DNA of 23,919 nucleotides, taken from contig CAZTYH010000049.1 in assembly GCA_964617565.1 (NCBI GenBank), forward strand, positions 1 to 23,919, given 5' to 3'. The notes beneath the pieces were generated by a model. It was not told the origin of the DNA and did no database searches. It saw nothing but the letters and a program-made list of their open reading frames with translations. The position numbers and the translations under genes are program-made. This document shows positions 16,117-23,919 of the stretch, one piece after another (the first letter of the stretch is position 1; the number at the start of each line of letters is the position of its first letter). This DNA comes from JAKJGV01 sp964617565. GTDB taxonomy: Bacteria; Verrucomicrobiota; Kiritimatiellia; CAIQIC01; JAGNIJ01.

Positions 16117-19100
16117 AGGTTTCGGCGGTGTGGCAAACACGTAAGCTTGTGAAACGGCAACAGGGCTTTCAGTTCCCCCGGGGTCCCTGGCCCGAACCTG
16201 AATGGCAACCAGCCCCCTGTAGGCTTCCGGCGATTGCCAGTCGAAGCGGTTCGAAGCGCTGTATGCGCTCCATCCCTGCCCGTTGACGTTAAATTGATAA
16301 ACAAGCGGATCGCCGTCCGGATCCGTTGCGTTCACGATGAAACTGAATGTGCCGCCACTGTGGTTGTTCGCCGTGCTCGATTTGGCGATGCTTTGGATAA
16401 CGGGCGCCTGGTTCTGATCTTCCGGCCCAACCCAGAAACGGTCGGATGAAACAATCTGCTTCGGCAAGCTCGGGCTGGACCACCGCAACTGGGCCACGGC
16501 GCCCCCCGCCTGCTCGTAGTATTCCATGACCAGCAGGTATCGCTTGCCGGCCTGCAACGCGACGCTCGCCGAATGTTCGGTCGGCGATTGCGCAATCCAC
16601 TTGTTGATCAGCAACTGACCGTTTACCCACAGACGCACTCCGTCATCCGTCCGCGTCGTGAAGGTGTATGTCTCGGTGGCCGGTGCTTCGATCCAACCAG
16701 TCCAGCGCACGGAGAAATAATCGTTGCCCACCAGCTCCGTGTTCGGACCACCCTCACCCCACTCGTAATTGATCTGGGAGTCCACTCGCGCAAAGCGATG
16801 TGTCGCCAGGTTCATGCCGATGAAGTATTCGGCCAGCAACCCGTTGACATTGGCCCCTCCCGACGCGCCGATCACCGTCACCTGCACCTCATCGCTCGAA
16901 CTCAGTGCCGTATCGCTGGCCGCCAGGCGCAGCACGTACGCACCCTCCGCCGAGAAGCTTGCCCGCGTACTCGGCACCGAAGCGTTCTCAAACGTCACCG
17001 ACCCCGGGCCGGACACCTTGCTCCATGTCACAACCAGGCTATTCGCCGGCAGCCCATCGTCTCTTGCCGTTCCCGCCAGCACCGCGCTTCCAGGCAAAAG
17101 GATCGTCTGATCAGGCCCCGCGTTAACCACGGGCGCCAGGTTGGAAGTAAGCGCCGGATCAACAGGCCGCAGCATATGGCCTGGAATCGGACGCGCCTGC
17201 GTCCCGTCAGGCAGGTCCACACCCACCGCGATGTTGTCGCCACCGCTGCCTTCCTTTTGGAGTGCTTCAATGTAATAACGATTCCCGGCCACCAGCGAAA
17301 TCGTTTCCGAACGCTGGCTGGCGAACTTGTCCCACTGGCGGCTCGAGGTCCATCCGCTCACGTTCGCGATCCGCGTGGCATTCGCCGGATTTTCATCCGT
17401 ACTCAACCACAGCTCTCCATCGTCATCCGTTGCGATATAGAACCGGTAGGCGCCCGTCTGTGGCGCCACAAAATAGCCGCGCATGCGCGTACCATAGTTG
17501 TCGGCCCAACTCACTGGACCCTCGAAGAAGTTCGTGACAATTTCGGTGCCCGAAGGCGCATGCGGATAATTTGCTGAATTGCGCAGCTGGCTGATGTAGT
17601 TTCCGGATATCCCAAGCCACCACTCCCGGAGGACCCCACGCTCTTCAATCACCGGCGCCGGGTTTACCGTCACCTGCACCTCGTCGCTCGCGCTGAGCGC
17701 TCCATCGCTTGCGGTCAACCGCAACACGTAAACCCCATTCGTCGAAAAGCTCGCTGTTGTGTTCAGCGCCACGCCGTTTCCAAACATCACTGCGCCGGGG
17801 CCCGACACCTTGCTCCACGCAACCGCCAATGCACCTGACGGCAATCCGTCATCCGTCGCCGTTCCGTCCAGCATTGCGGACGCAGGCAATGTAATCGTTT
17901 GATCCATCCCCGCATTCACGATGGGTGGCTCATTCACCGGCAGATTGCTGAAGACTTCCAGACCACTGAGCTTGGCGTTATCCGTGATGGTGCTGAAACC
18001 GATCGTTATAACGCCATTCCCATCAGCGATGGCTGCAAGCTCACGCACCACGGCCCGATTCTTTCCGCCAGTCAGCGCGATGAGATCAACCCCGGTCAGG
18101 CGCGGCACACCATTGACCGCTACGTCAAAGATGCGTTTGCCGACCGCGTCCCAATAAATTTCGGCGAAATGAAGCCTCAGGGTATAAGCCGCCCCCGGCA
18201 TCAGGCCACCGAGGGTATATGTGAAGTTGCCATACCGTTCGCTGCGATAGACCTCTTGCGGTGCCGGATCTGTCACGCCGTCAGTACTGATGGTGGCGGA
18301 CGAGCTATAGGTGCTGCCCCCGCTCACCTGGGCATCGGCGGAAAACATGCCGCTCGCCGCGCCGCCGGAGTTGAGCGCCAGCACCAACACACCGGCGAAG
18401 GGCTCCGGCTCGACAACCACGCTAATCTCATCGCCGGCCGACAGCGCGCCGTCGCTTGCGGTCAGTCGCAATACATAGGTTCCATTCGTCGAGAAGCCCG
18501 CCGTCGTGCTTAACGCCGCGCTGTTTCCGAACGTCACGACGCCCGGACCCGACACCTTGCTCCATTGCACCGACAACGTGCCCGAAGGCAGTCCGTCATC
18601 TATTGCGGATCCGCTCAACAGGGCGCTCGCGGCCAGTGTGACCACCTGGTCCGGCCCCGCGCTTACCACCGGCGCCTGGTTCGGCGCTAACGCGGTGTTT
18701 ACCGGCCGCAACATGCTCGCCGGAATCGGACGCGCCATCGCGCCGCTCGGAAGGTCCACACCCACTGCGATATTATCCCCGCCCGTTCCTTCCTTCTGCA
18801 GCGCCTCGATGTAGTAACGATTCCCCGCAACCAGCGCGATCGGTTCTGATCGCTGGCTGGCAACCTTGTCCCACTGACGGCTCGAAGCCCAACCGCTGAT
18901 GTACGCAATCCGCGCGGCGCCCGCCGGATTCTCATCTGAACTCAGCCACAACTCGCCATCGTCGTCCGTGGCGAGATAGAAGCGGTACGAGCCGGTCTCC
19001 GGCGCCACGAAATAGCCCCGCATACGCGTTCCGTAGTTGTCCGCCCAGTTCACGGGACCTTCGAAAAAATTCGTCATGATCTCAGAGCCCGATGGCGCAT

Positions 19101-20418
19101 GTGGATAATTGGCGGAACCACGCAACAGCCCAAGGCTCGTTCCCGATATCCCAAGCCACCATTCACGCAAAATGCCTTGAGCCTCCGGCGCTTTCTCCAC
19201 CAGCCAAAGGTAATTTGAAGAGACAATCTGTTTTGCAAGAGATGGGCTCTGCCAGCTCAATTGGGCCACCGCGCCCCCCGCCTGTTCATAAAATTCCATG
19301 ACCAGCGGATAGCGCCGCCCCGCCTCCAGCGTGATGCTCCCCGAATGTTCGGTCGGCGACTGCGGTATCCACTTGTTGATCAACAACTGGTCGCTCACCC
19401 ACAAGCGCACGCCATCGTCCGTGCGCGTAGTAAACGTGTAGGTCTCCGTTGCCGGCACCTCGATCCAGCCCGTCCAGCGAACCGAGAAATAATCGTTGCC
19501 CAGCTGTTCCGCATTCGGACTGCCCGATCCCCATTCGAAATTGATCTGCGAATCTATTCGCGTGAAACGCTGCGTAACCAGGTTCATCCCGATGAAATAG
19601 GTTCCCAACAACCCATTCACGTCTTCACCGGTCGCGCCCGATTTCTCATGCGCTGACGCAACAACCGGCTTGTCGGATTGGGACGAGGAAACCTCAACCG
19701 TCTTTTCCACGCACAGGAGTGTTTCGCAAATGGTGACCGCCCCTTCCCCGCGCCGCAATTGGATCGCCACGGCGGCAGGATTCTGTGACAGGGGAATCCT
19801 GAGAAGCCGTGCCGCAATGCGATCGCTTCCCGACACCAGGTTGCCGAAAAGATCCTTTTTGACAGGCGCATTCTGCGTGTCCAGCAGGTCAACGTAAAGC
19901 GACCCACTCGCATGATCGAAGAACCACAATTCCATTTTCAGATCGTCGGACAGGACGTTCCGATCCAGATCAACCACGAGAACTCCGCGATCCACCTCCA
20001 CCGCATCCTCGACATGCCAGCCGTCCAGCGTCCATGCGCCGCCGATCTTCGTAGCCCCGAGCCACCACGCCGGGCCGTCGTAAAAGTAGTGGTCGCCGTC
20101 CGTGTAGCCAGGATCACCCCATCGCAAAACAACCCGCTCCCGGCCCGAACATCCATCCCCACCCCCATCATCCGCGCCGAAAGGACTGGTCCACGATTGA
20201 GACGCCCAGAGGTCTATCCATCCATACTCGTCATCGCCCAGAAGAGAGTGCAGAGGATGATATTTGCCAATGGAGGTCAAGACGCGGGGAATATGCCCGG
20301 CCTCGACCTTCCGGCTGTTGACGGCCTGCGAATACGTTACGGCCGCGCTAAAGCCCATCAGCGCCACCGCAAGAACCATGGATACTCGCAAAAAATCAAG
20401 ACGGCCCCTTGTCTTCAT
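16114..20418 (-). CDS. Large secreted PA14/PKD/malectin surface protein
   Basis: A 1434-aa exported protein, probably an adhesin or glycan-binding scaffold; no catalytic motif is seen. The ATG at 20418 follows GGAGGT by 6 bases. Signal peptide residues 1-31. Residues 36-250 are an unrecognised acidic, Trp-rich, beta-looking region. Then PA14-type A1 (267-405), PA14-related B1 (413-572), a PKD-like Ig-fold domain (581-670), a malectin-like domain (676-825), PKD 2 (829-919), B2 (926-1085), PKD 3 (1094-1183), A2 (1189-1329) and a C-terminal cadherin-like module (1336-1434) ending TPPKP. PA14 marks are TTRTDDGVRLWV and the preceding NDYFSVRWTGWIE; B marks are TDDDGELWLS and AGNRYYIEALQKEG; PKD marks are WSKVSGPG and YVLRLTASDGALS. 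Second gene of the operon, 40 bp after the first, and coupled to the RHS gene. Confidence 0.85.
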   Translation of the reverse strand: MKTRGRLDFLRVSMVLAVALMGFSAAVTYSQAVNSRKVEAGHIPRVLTSIGKYHPLHSLLGDDEYGWIDLWASQSWTSPFGADDGGGDGCSGRERVVLRWGDPGYTDGDHYFYDGPAWWLGATKIGGAWTLDGWHVEDAVEVDRGVLVVDLDRNVLSDDLKMELWFFDHASGSLYVDLLDTQNAPVKKDLFGNLVSGSDRIAARLLRIPLSQNPAAVAIQLRRGEGAVTICETLLCVEKTVEVSSSQSDKPVVASAHEKSGATGEDVNGLLGTYFIGMNLVTQRFTRIDSQINFEWGSGSPNAEQLGNDYFSVRWTGWIEVPATETYTFTTRTDDGVRLWVSDQLLINKWIPQSPTEHSGSITLEAGRRYPLVMEFYEQAGGAVAQLSWQSPSLAKQIVSSNYLWLVEKAPEAQGILREWWLGISGTSLGLLRGSANYPHAPSGSEIMTNFFEGPVNWADNYGTRMRGYFVAPETGSYRFYLATDDDGELWLSSDENPAGAARIAYISGWASSRQWDKVASQRSEPIALVAGNRYYIEALQKEGTGGDNIAVGVDLPSGAMARPIPASMLRPVNTALAPNQAPVVSAGPDQVVTLAASALLSGSAIDDGLPSGTLSVQWSKVSGPGVVTFGNSAALSTTAGFSTNGTYVLRLTASDGALSAGDEISVVVEPEPFAGVLVLALNSGGAASGMFSADAQVSGGSTYSSSATISTDGVTDPAPQEVYRSERYGNFTYTLGGLMPGAAYTLRLHFAEIYWDAVGKRIFDVAVNGVPRLTGVDLIALTGGKNRAVVRELAAIADGNGVITIGFSTITDNAKLSGLEVFSNLPVNEPPIVNAGMDQTITLPASAMLDGTATDDGLPSGALAVAWSKVSGPGAVMFGNGVALNTTASFSTNGVYVLRLTASDGALSASDEVQVTVNPAPVIEERGVLREWWLGISGNYISQLRNSANYPHAPSGTEIVTNFFEGPVSWADNYGTRMRGYFVAPQTGAYRFYIATDDDGELWLSTDENPANATRIANVSGWTSSRQWDKFASQRSETISLVAGNRYYIEALQKEGSGGDNIAVGVDLPDGTQARPIPGHMLRPVDPALTSNLAPVVNAGPDQTILLPGSAVLAGTARDDGLPANSLVVTWSKVSGPGSVTFENASVPSTRASFSAEGAYVLRLAASDTALSSSDEVQVTVIGASGGANVNGLLAEYFIGMNLATHRFARVDSQINYEWGEGGPNTELVGNDYFSVRWTGWIEAPATETYTFTTRTDDGVRLWVNGQLLINKWIAQSPTEHSASVALQAGKRYLLVMEYYEQAGGAVAQLRWSSPSLPKQIVSSDRFWVGPEDQNQAPVIQSIAKSSTANNHSGGTFSFIVNATDPDGDPLVYQFNVNGQGWSAYSASNRFDWQSPEAYRGLVAIQVRARDPGGTESPVAVSQAYVFATPPKP
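16432..19620 (-). repeat. Long dispersed coding repeats within the PA14 gene
   Basis: Three repeat families are visible at both DNA and protein level. PA14-A copies are at 19204-19620 and 16432-16854. PA14-B copies are at 18703-19182 and 17164-17643. PKD copies are at 18409-18678, 17662-17934 and 16870-17139. The unique malectin-like domain (17944-18393) lies in the middle. The paired copies are close enough to recombine, so copy number could vary between strains and assemblies could collapse here. Confidence 0.85.
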
Positions 20419-20458
20419 AACCGACCTCCGATCTATGCCCTTGTATTACTCGATCCTG

Positions 20459-21703
20459 TCACGGCCTCGGCGGCGTCCGAAAGATATACAGAACATATTC
20501 GGTGCTGCTCACGGCCCCCCAGATGTCCCGAACCTCGATCGTCAGCGTCTGGCGTCCGTACAAGCCGGACGGCGACCACACAAGCTGGTGTCCCGACTGC
20601 CATCCCGTAAACGGCCCCCCATTCACGGCATAGCGGAAAAGCATTGCGTCTCCGTCCGCGTCCTCGCTCTGAATGGCCATCGCGATGGGTTCCCCGTCGT
20701 GATAGTTCCCATCGCTGCTGAAGGTGATTTCGTTGATTTCAGGTGGCTCGTTCGCGACAGTCGGGCGGGGGTCTTCGCCATCCGGAACGCCATCGCCATC
20801 CGTATCGGTACTTGTCGGATCCATGCCGCGCCGAAGCTCGGTCACATCGTCCACACCGTCGTCGTCAAGGTCTTGCGGATTTTCCAGGGGACGTCCGACG
20901 ATCTTATAGAAAAGTCGGTCATGCTTGCGCATCGCTTCCTCGTCGCGCCAGAGTTGCTCGCCGTCCGCCCCGAGAACCATTCCTCGAACGAAGCGCCAAT
21001 TTCCGTCCAGCGTGTCCGCCGCCCAGACCTGGTAATAGCGTGTGGTGGATGCAATCCAGTGAATGCGGAACGTGCCGTCGCGCTCGACGGCCGATTGCAC
21101 GGGGAAGCGATTCGGATCGTGCGGCGGGGGCGAGGTCAACGTCAGTTCAGCGTCATCCCACTTCACCGCTTGGCGGCCACCCCGGTTCATGAATCCGCCG
21201 CCGCCGAACACCACCTTGATCACACTCACGTTATCAAGAGTATTGGTTGCGACCAGCGTGTAGCGATTCCACTGATCGGGCACCGCGATGAGAGGAGCGT
21301 AGATGTCTTTGATGATTTGCCCCGATCGCGCAGTGGCTCCGTTGGTCCAATACTCTATCTTGATCCACGTTTCATCCTGGCTCGAACGAAAATCCGGTTC
21401 GGCAAGCGCCCAGACGCTGAGCGTCAGCACATCGCCCGGCGCAACGGCGAGATTCACGTCCTGCCCAAATCCGCCCCATGTTCCGTCACTCCACGACCAG
21501 AAAGACATCCCGTTTGTACCGGAACGCGCGGCCCACCATTCCTGCCCGCATTCATTATATTTCCACCATCCCTGTGGCGTCGCTCCATGCGCGGGTCCGA
21601 TCTCAAATCCTGGATTCTGAAGGAGATTTGCGGCCGTAATCCGGCTGAAAAACAGCACAAATACAGCCACGAGCGCAAAGGTTATCTGGTGCCTACAACG
21701 CAC
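20459..21703 (-). CDS. Secreted CBM-like protein with Ca-binding repeats, first gene of the surface operon
   Basis: A 414-aa exported protein of unknown exact role. GTG at 21703 is chosen because AAAGGGG lies 5 bases upstream and it gives a clean signal peptide (RCRH basic start, hydrophobic 8-20, cleavage likely after ITAA at 25). A GTG at 21736 would place the operator inside the coding region. Residues 26-190 (NLLQNPGFE start, WDDAELTL end) fit the CBM4/9-type carbohydrate-binding beta-sandwich. Residues 205-270 form a small module with YYQVWAADTLDGNW. Ca-binding repeats follow (DLDDDGVDDVTE, DTDGDGVPDGEDP; 278-312). The C-terminal module (319-414), ending TPPRP, is related to that of the next gene's product. 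It heads the operon right behind the shared operator. Confidence 0.78.
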   Translation of the reverse strand: MRCRHQITFALVAVFVLFFSRITAANLLQNPGFEIGPAHGATPQGWWKYNECGQEWWAARSGTNGMSFWSWSDGTWGGFGQDVNLAVAPGDVLTLSVWALAEPDFRSSQDETWIKIEYWTNGATARSGQIIKDIYAPLIAVPDQWNRYTLVATNTLDNVSVIKVVFGGGGFMNRGGRQAVKWDDAELTLTSPPPHDPNRFPVQSAVERDGTFRIHWIASTTRYYQVWAADTLDGNWRFVRGMVLGADGEQLWRDEEAMRKHDRLFYKIVGRPLENPQDLDDDGVDDVTELRRGMDPTSTDTDGDGVPDGEDPRPTVANEPPEINEITFSSDGNYHDGEPIAMAIQSEDADGDAMLFRYAVNGGPFTGWQSGHQLVWSPSGLYGRQTLTIEVRDIWGAVSSTEYVLYIFRTPPRP

Positions 21704-21723
21704 AACCACCCCTTTACACCAAA

Positions 21724-21751
21724 TGAGAGCGCTCACAACAAGCCTGTTTTA
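21724..21751 (-). promoter_or_regulatory. Operator and candidate -10 of the three-gene surface operon
   Basis: The plus strand reads TGAGAGCGCTCACA at 21724-21737, with 6 of 7 pairs matching around a GAGC/GCTC centre. On the minus strand the 10 bases before TGAGCGCTCTCA contain GCTTG, as at the glycoamylase gene, and the hexamer before them is TAAAAC (21746-21751; 4 of 6 to TATAAT), in the same position as the perfect TATAAT there. No clear -35 is seen. The operator ends about 20 bases before the chosen GTG start. Confidence 0.6.
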
Positions 21752-21858
21752 AAAGAATCCTCAGGCTCCCCGAACACTCGTACATCTAGATGCGTACCAG
21801 CATGCACTCTTTTTAATGGGTGTCAAGCGTATATTTGTGGTGGCACTGCGTTTTTTTG

Positions 21859-21907
21859 GCAGAGAAAAGGCGGGCATTACGGAAAACTGGGTCCGTGTAC
21901 CCGCCTT
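21859..21907 (-). terminator. Intrinsic terminator of the thioredoxin-fusion gene
   Basis: AAGGCGGG (21867-21874) and CCCGCCTT (21900-21907) form a perfect 8-bp stem. A second inner stem, ACGGA/TCCGT (21879-21883 with 21892-21896), can form in the loop. On the minus strand the stem runs into TTTTCTCT, a short U-run. It lies 23 bases after the stop codon at 21931 and separates this gene from the surface operon. Confidence 0.75.
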
Positions 21908-21930
21908 GAAACCGTTCTCGTCGGAATTAT

Positions 21931-23919
21931 TTATTGCGCTGGCGGCGTCTTCGCCGGAATGACCAGGTCAAACATGCCGACCTTGCGGCCCTGCAGGTAG
22001 CCGCTCACGCCAGACTCCGAATCGGAGGCGAAGAAATCCAGCCGGTCCCGGCTGTCAATCCCTTGCGTGAGCAGCGTTTCTCCGGCGGCGTTGATCAGCA
22101 TGAACCGATTCCACATTGAAACAAGAAGAACCTCCTGCCCCAATGCCGATAGCGGCAATACATCCACGCTTCGAATGTTGGCATCCTTGCCAAGCGAATG
22201 AGTCCAGGCGACCTGGCCCTCGGAATTAATCCCGAAGATTTCAACGCCGCTGACAGAATAGCTTCGGCGTGCATCTTCGCCTTGCGGCTTGTAGTGAGTC
22301 TGTAGACCCACGACCATACCGGCATCGCCCGAACCCATGTAAAGCAGCGCAGGCGTCTGACCCAGGCCGTTTGTCGCGCAAGCTTCCTCGGGCAATGAAA
22401 CGACTCGATTGGTTTCTCCCGTGTCGGGCGAAATCAGGACCAACTTCTTGTCATCCCGAATGCTCAGATATCGCGGAGGAATGCGGACCGTTACCGTAAC
22501 CCGGTCAGGCGTCCGCTCACGAGAGTCAGTTCCTTTTGCTTCCCATCGCATCCGGAAAAAGTTTTTGTCCAGTTGCGTTTTGCCGCTCCACGAATCGCGC
22601 GCCGAGGACTCTTCCTGCATCTCTTTCAATTCCGCTTCCGTCAATGGCTTCGCGCTGGATATTTCTCCGCCTTCAAGCACCGTTTCTATTTCCTTCTGGA
22701 GTGCCGCGATGCTACCGCCGCCAAATCCGACCTTGCGACCCTGCACCACGCCGTTACGATCCACAAGGACAAGGCAGGGAATGCCACGCACCTTGTAGTC
22801 ATCCGCAATCTTGTCCACATCTATGCCGGTTGGATAAGCCAACTGATGCTTCTCAAACAGTTTTTGGATTTTTTCTTCGTCGCCCGGCTTGTCACGGCTG
22901 ACGCCGATCACTACGAGCCCCTTCTCCCTGTAGGCCTCGTCCAATTTCTTCATTTCCGGCAACGCCCGCACACAAGGCCCGCACCACGTGGCCCAGAAAT
23001 CAATCAGGACCACGGAGCCCGTATGCGCGGAAAGTGTAAAGGTCTCGCCATCAAGAAGTTTCAACGAGAAGTCTGGCGCCTTCTGGCCGGACAAATCGAA
23101 CCTCGAAAACCCGGGCCCCTCCCCGGACGATCCCGTCAATCCGACCGCCGTCTCCACTTTTCTATCGCCCGGCTCGGCTTTGAAAACGAAGTCTTCGTCG
23201 GCGACCGGCCCATTGACCACCAATTCCGAAAGATTGTAGCGAATTTTCATGCTGCGCATCATTTGCGCCATATTCCCTGTCGCGTCGTCTTCTTCTTCCT
23301 TTTCATCCGGCAAGTCTTCCGCTTTTGGAGGTATTGATTCCAGGCGCCGGATCAATCCGTATTCCTTGTCCACCCATACACGGAACGCCATTTTCTCAAA
23401 TGGGCCATGACCATCGCTGGTGGCGTAGGACAATACGCGGCAATCCCGCCCTTCAAGGGCCTCATCGGGAAGCACTTCAATTTGCGCGTCTTCGATCGTG
23501 GTACGCAACACTTCGGCAGGATTCTTGCTCAGCAGCGCCTTCGTGTCCGGCATTAAGCCGGCCAGGTGTCCCTGCAAATCCCCTTCCGCCAGCTCATCCA
23601 AGCCTTCCTTCATCGGGAACTGGAAATAGCGCCGCGACATGGGGATGCGGATGTAGACATTGGAGCCGTCGCACACAATGATCGCGTGCTGACTCTTCAA
23701 CGACAAGCGGCGCGGCCGCTCATAGATCAGAGAAGTTTCCAACTCCGTTTTCTGCTTCATGCCCTGCATGTCGAATTCGATCTGCCAGACCCCTTTCGCC
23801 CGTACGGTTTGGATGCGGGAAATACTTTCCGCGGTCTCCGTAAGCACCTCGTCGAGAGTCCCCTCGCCGCGAGCGGAAAGACTGATCGCAAACAGAGCCA
23901 CGAACACGGGAACGAGAAC
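21931..23919 (-). CDS. Exported LolA-like/TlpA-type thioredoxin fusion protein (5' end outside window)
   Basis: At least 662 residues; the frame is open to the window edge and the hydrophobic stretch at its start is the end of a signal peptide, so the true start lies upstream. Numbered from a GTG at 23907: residues about 15-250 resemble the DUF2092/LolA-like lipoprotein-carrier fold (TVRAKGVWQIEF, ERPRRLSLKS, DGSNVYIRIP, VWVDKEYGLIRRLE). Residues 275-412 are a TlpA/AhpC-TSA thioredoxin domain with LIDFWATWCGPC (active site W308-C312), cis-Pro377 in RGIPCLVLVD and a DxN-rich turn. Residues 440-658 are an unrecognised, strand-rich region that may be a small beta-propeller. It probably acts as a thiol-disulfide reductase or thiol-dependent sensor in the periplasm or at the outer membrane. 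It is on the same strand as the surface operon but separated from it by a terminator. Confidence 0.85.
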   Translation of the reverse strand, partial: VLVPVFVALFAISLSARGEGTLDEVLTETAESISRIQTVRAKGVWQIEFDMQGMKQKTELETSLIYERPRRLSLKSQHAIIVCDGSNVYIRIPMSRRYFQFPMKEGLDELAEGDLQGHLAGLMPDTKALLSKNPAEVLRTTIEDAQIEVLPDEALEGRDCRVLSYATSDGHGPFEKMAFRVWVDKEYGLIRRLESIPPKAEDLPDEKEEEDDATGNMAQMMRSMKIRYNLSELVVNGPVADEDFVFKAEPGDRKVETAVGLTGSSGEGPGFSRFDLSGQKAPDFSLKLLDGETFTLSAHTGSVVLIDFWATWCGPCVRALPEMKKLDEAYREKGLVVIGVSRDKPGDEEKIQKLFEKHQLAYPTGIDVDKIADDYKVRGIPCLVLVDRNGVVQGRKVGFGGGSIAALQKEIETVLEGGEISSAKPLTEAELKEMQEESSARDSWSGKTQLDKNFFRMRWEAKGTDSRERTPDRVTVTVRIPPRYLSIRDDKKLVLISPDTGETNRVVSLPEEACATNGLGQTPALLYMGSGDAGMVVGLQTHYKPQGEDARRSYSVSGVEIFGINSEGQVAWTHSLGKDANIRSVDVLPLSALGQEVLLVSMWNRFMLINAAGETLLTQGIDSRDRLDFFASDSESGVSGYLQGRKVGMFDLVIPAKTPPAQ

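Noticed and set aside
17694..17702. TGAGCGCTC match to the operator core
   Set aside because: It is coding sequence of a PKD repeat, only 9 bases match and no -10 is at the expected place.
21704..21736. Upstream GTG start (21736) for the CBM-like protein
   Set aside because: It would put the operator in coding sequence and add 11 residues before a good signal peptide; the GTG at 21703 has a proper ribosome site.
21821..21826. Perfect TTGACA on the minus strand as -35 of the surface operon
   Set aside because: No acceptable -10 lies 16-18 bases downstream, and it is about 120 bp from the start, far from the operator.
20264..22000. 578-residue plus-strand open frame
   Set aside because: Runs across two genes, an operator and a terminator on the minus strand; low-complexity shadow.

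Overview
The window reads as one contig piece from a GC-rich, didermic environmental bacterium, most likely of the Planctomycetota-Verrucomicrobiota-Chlamydiota (PVC) group, with a Kiritimatiellota or Lentisphaerota-type lineage as my best guess. That is inferred from style: very long Sec-exported multidomain proteins with PA14, PKD-type, malectin, RHS and Ca-binding Dx[DN]xDG repeats, C-terminal 'Y-x-V-x-x-(S/A)-x-x-L' modules, and a LolA-like/TlpA thioredoxin fusion. No rRNA, tRNA, CRISPR array, transposase or phage gene was seen.

Layout. The left part (1-5192) is housekeeping-like. It holds the N-terminal part of a transketolase (minus, cut by the window edge), a membrane polyferredoxin of NapH/NosR type (minus), a divergent class I/II PLP aminotransferase (plus), a NarL/LuxR response regulator (plus), and a small stand-alone receiver-like protein whose phospho-acceptor position is Glu (plus).

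The centre (5186-21737, all minus strand) is about 16.5 kb of secreted or surface proteins in two transcription units. Unit 1 is a single gene for a 1169-aa secreted protein with a glycoamylase (PF10091, GH144-like) catalytic domain plus carbohydrate-binding-like modules. Unit 2 is a three-gene operon. It encodes a 414-aa CBM-like/Ca-repeat protein, then a 1434-aa PA14/PKD/malectin protein with almost mirror-symmetric domain order, then a 2438-aa single-chain SpvB/FG-GAP/RHS protein. The RHS protein resembles a fused TcB-TcC toxin cocoon and ends in a serine-hydrolase-like domain.

Both units carry the same operator (12 bp identical core, TGAGAGCGCTCA on the plus strand) at the same distance downstream of a candidate -10 element. 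They therefore look like one regulon, probably controlled by a LacI-type repressor that is not encoded in the window.

The right end (21931-23919) holds a 5'-truncated secreted protein with a LolA-like N-terminal region, a TlpA-type WCGPC thioredoxin domain and an unrecognised C-terminal region. It is closed by a good intrinsic terminator.

Working model (inference): a glycan-responsive regulator switches on a secreted glucan-acting enzyme together with a set of large adhesive, glycan-binding surface proteins and an RHS protein that may deliver a lipase/esterase-like payload.
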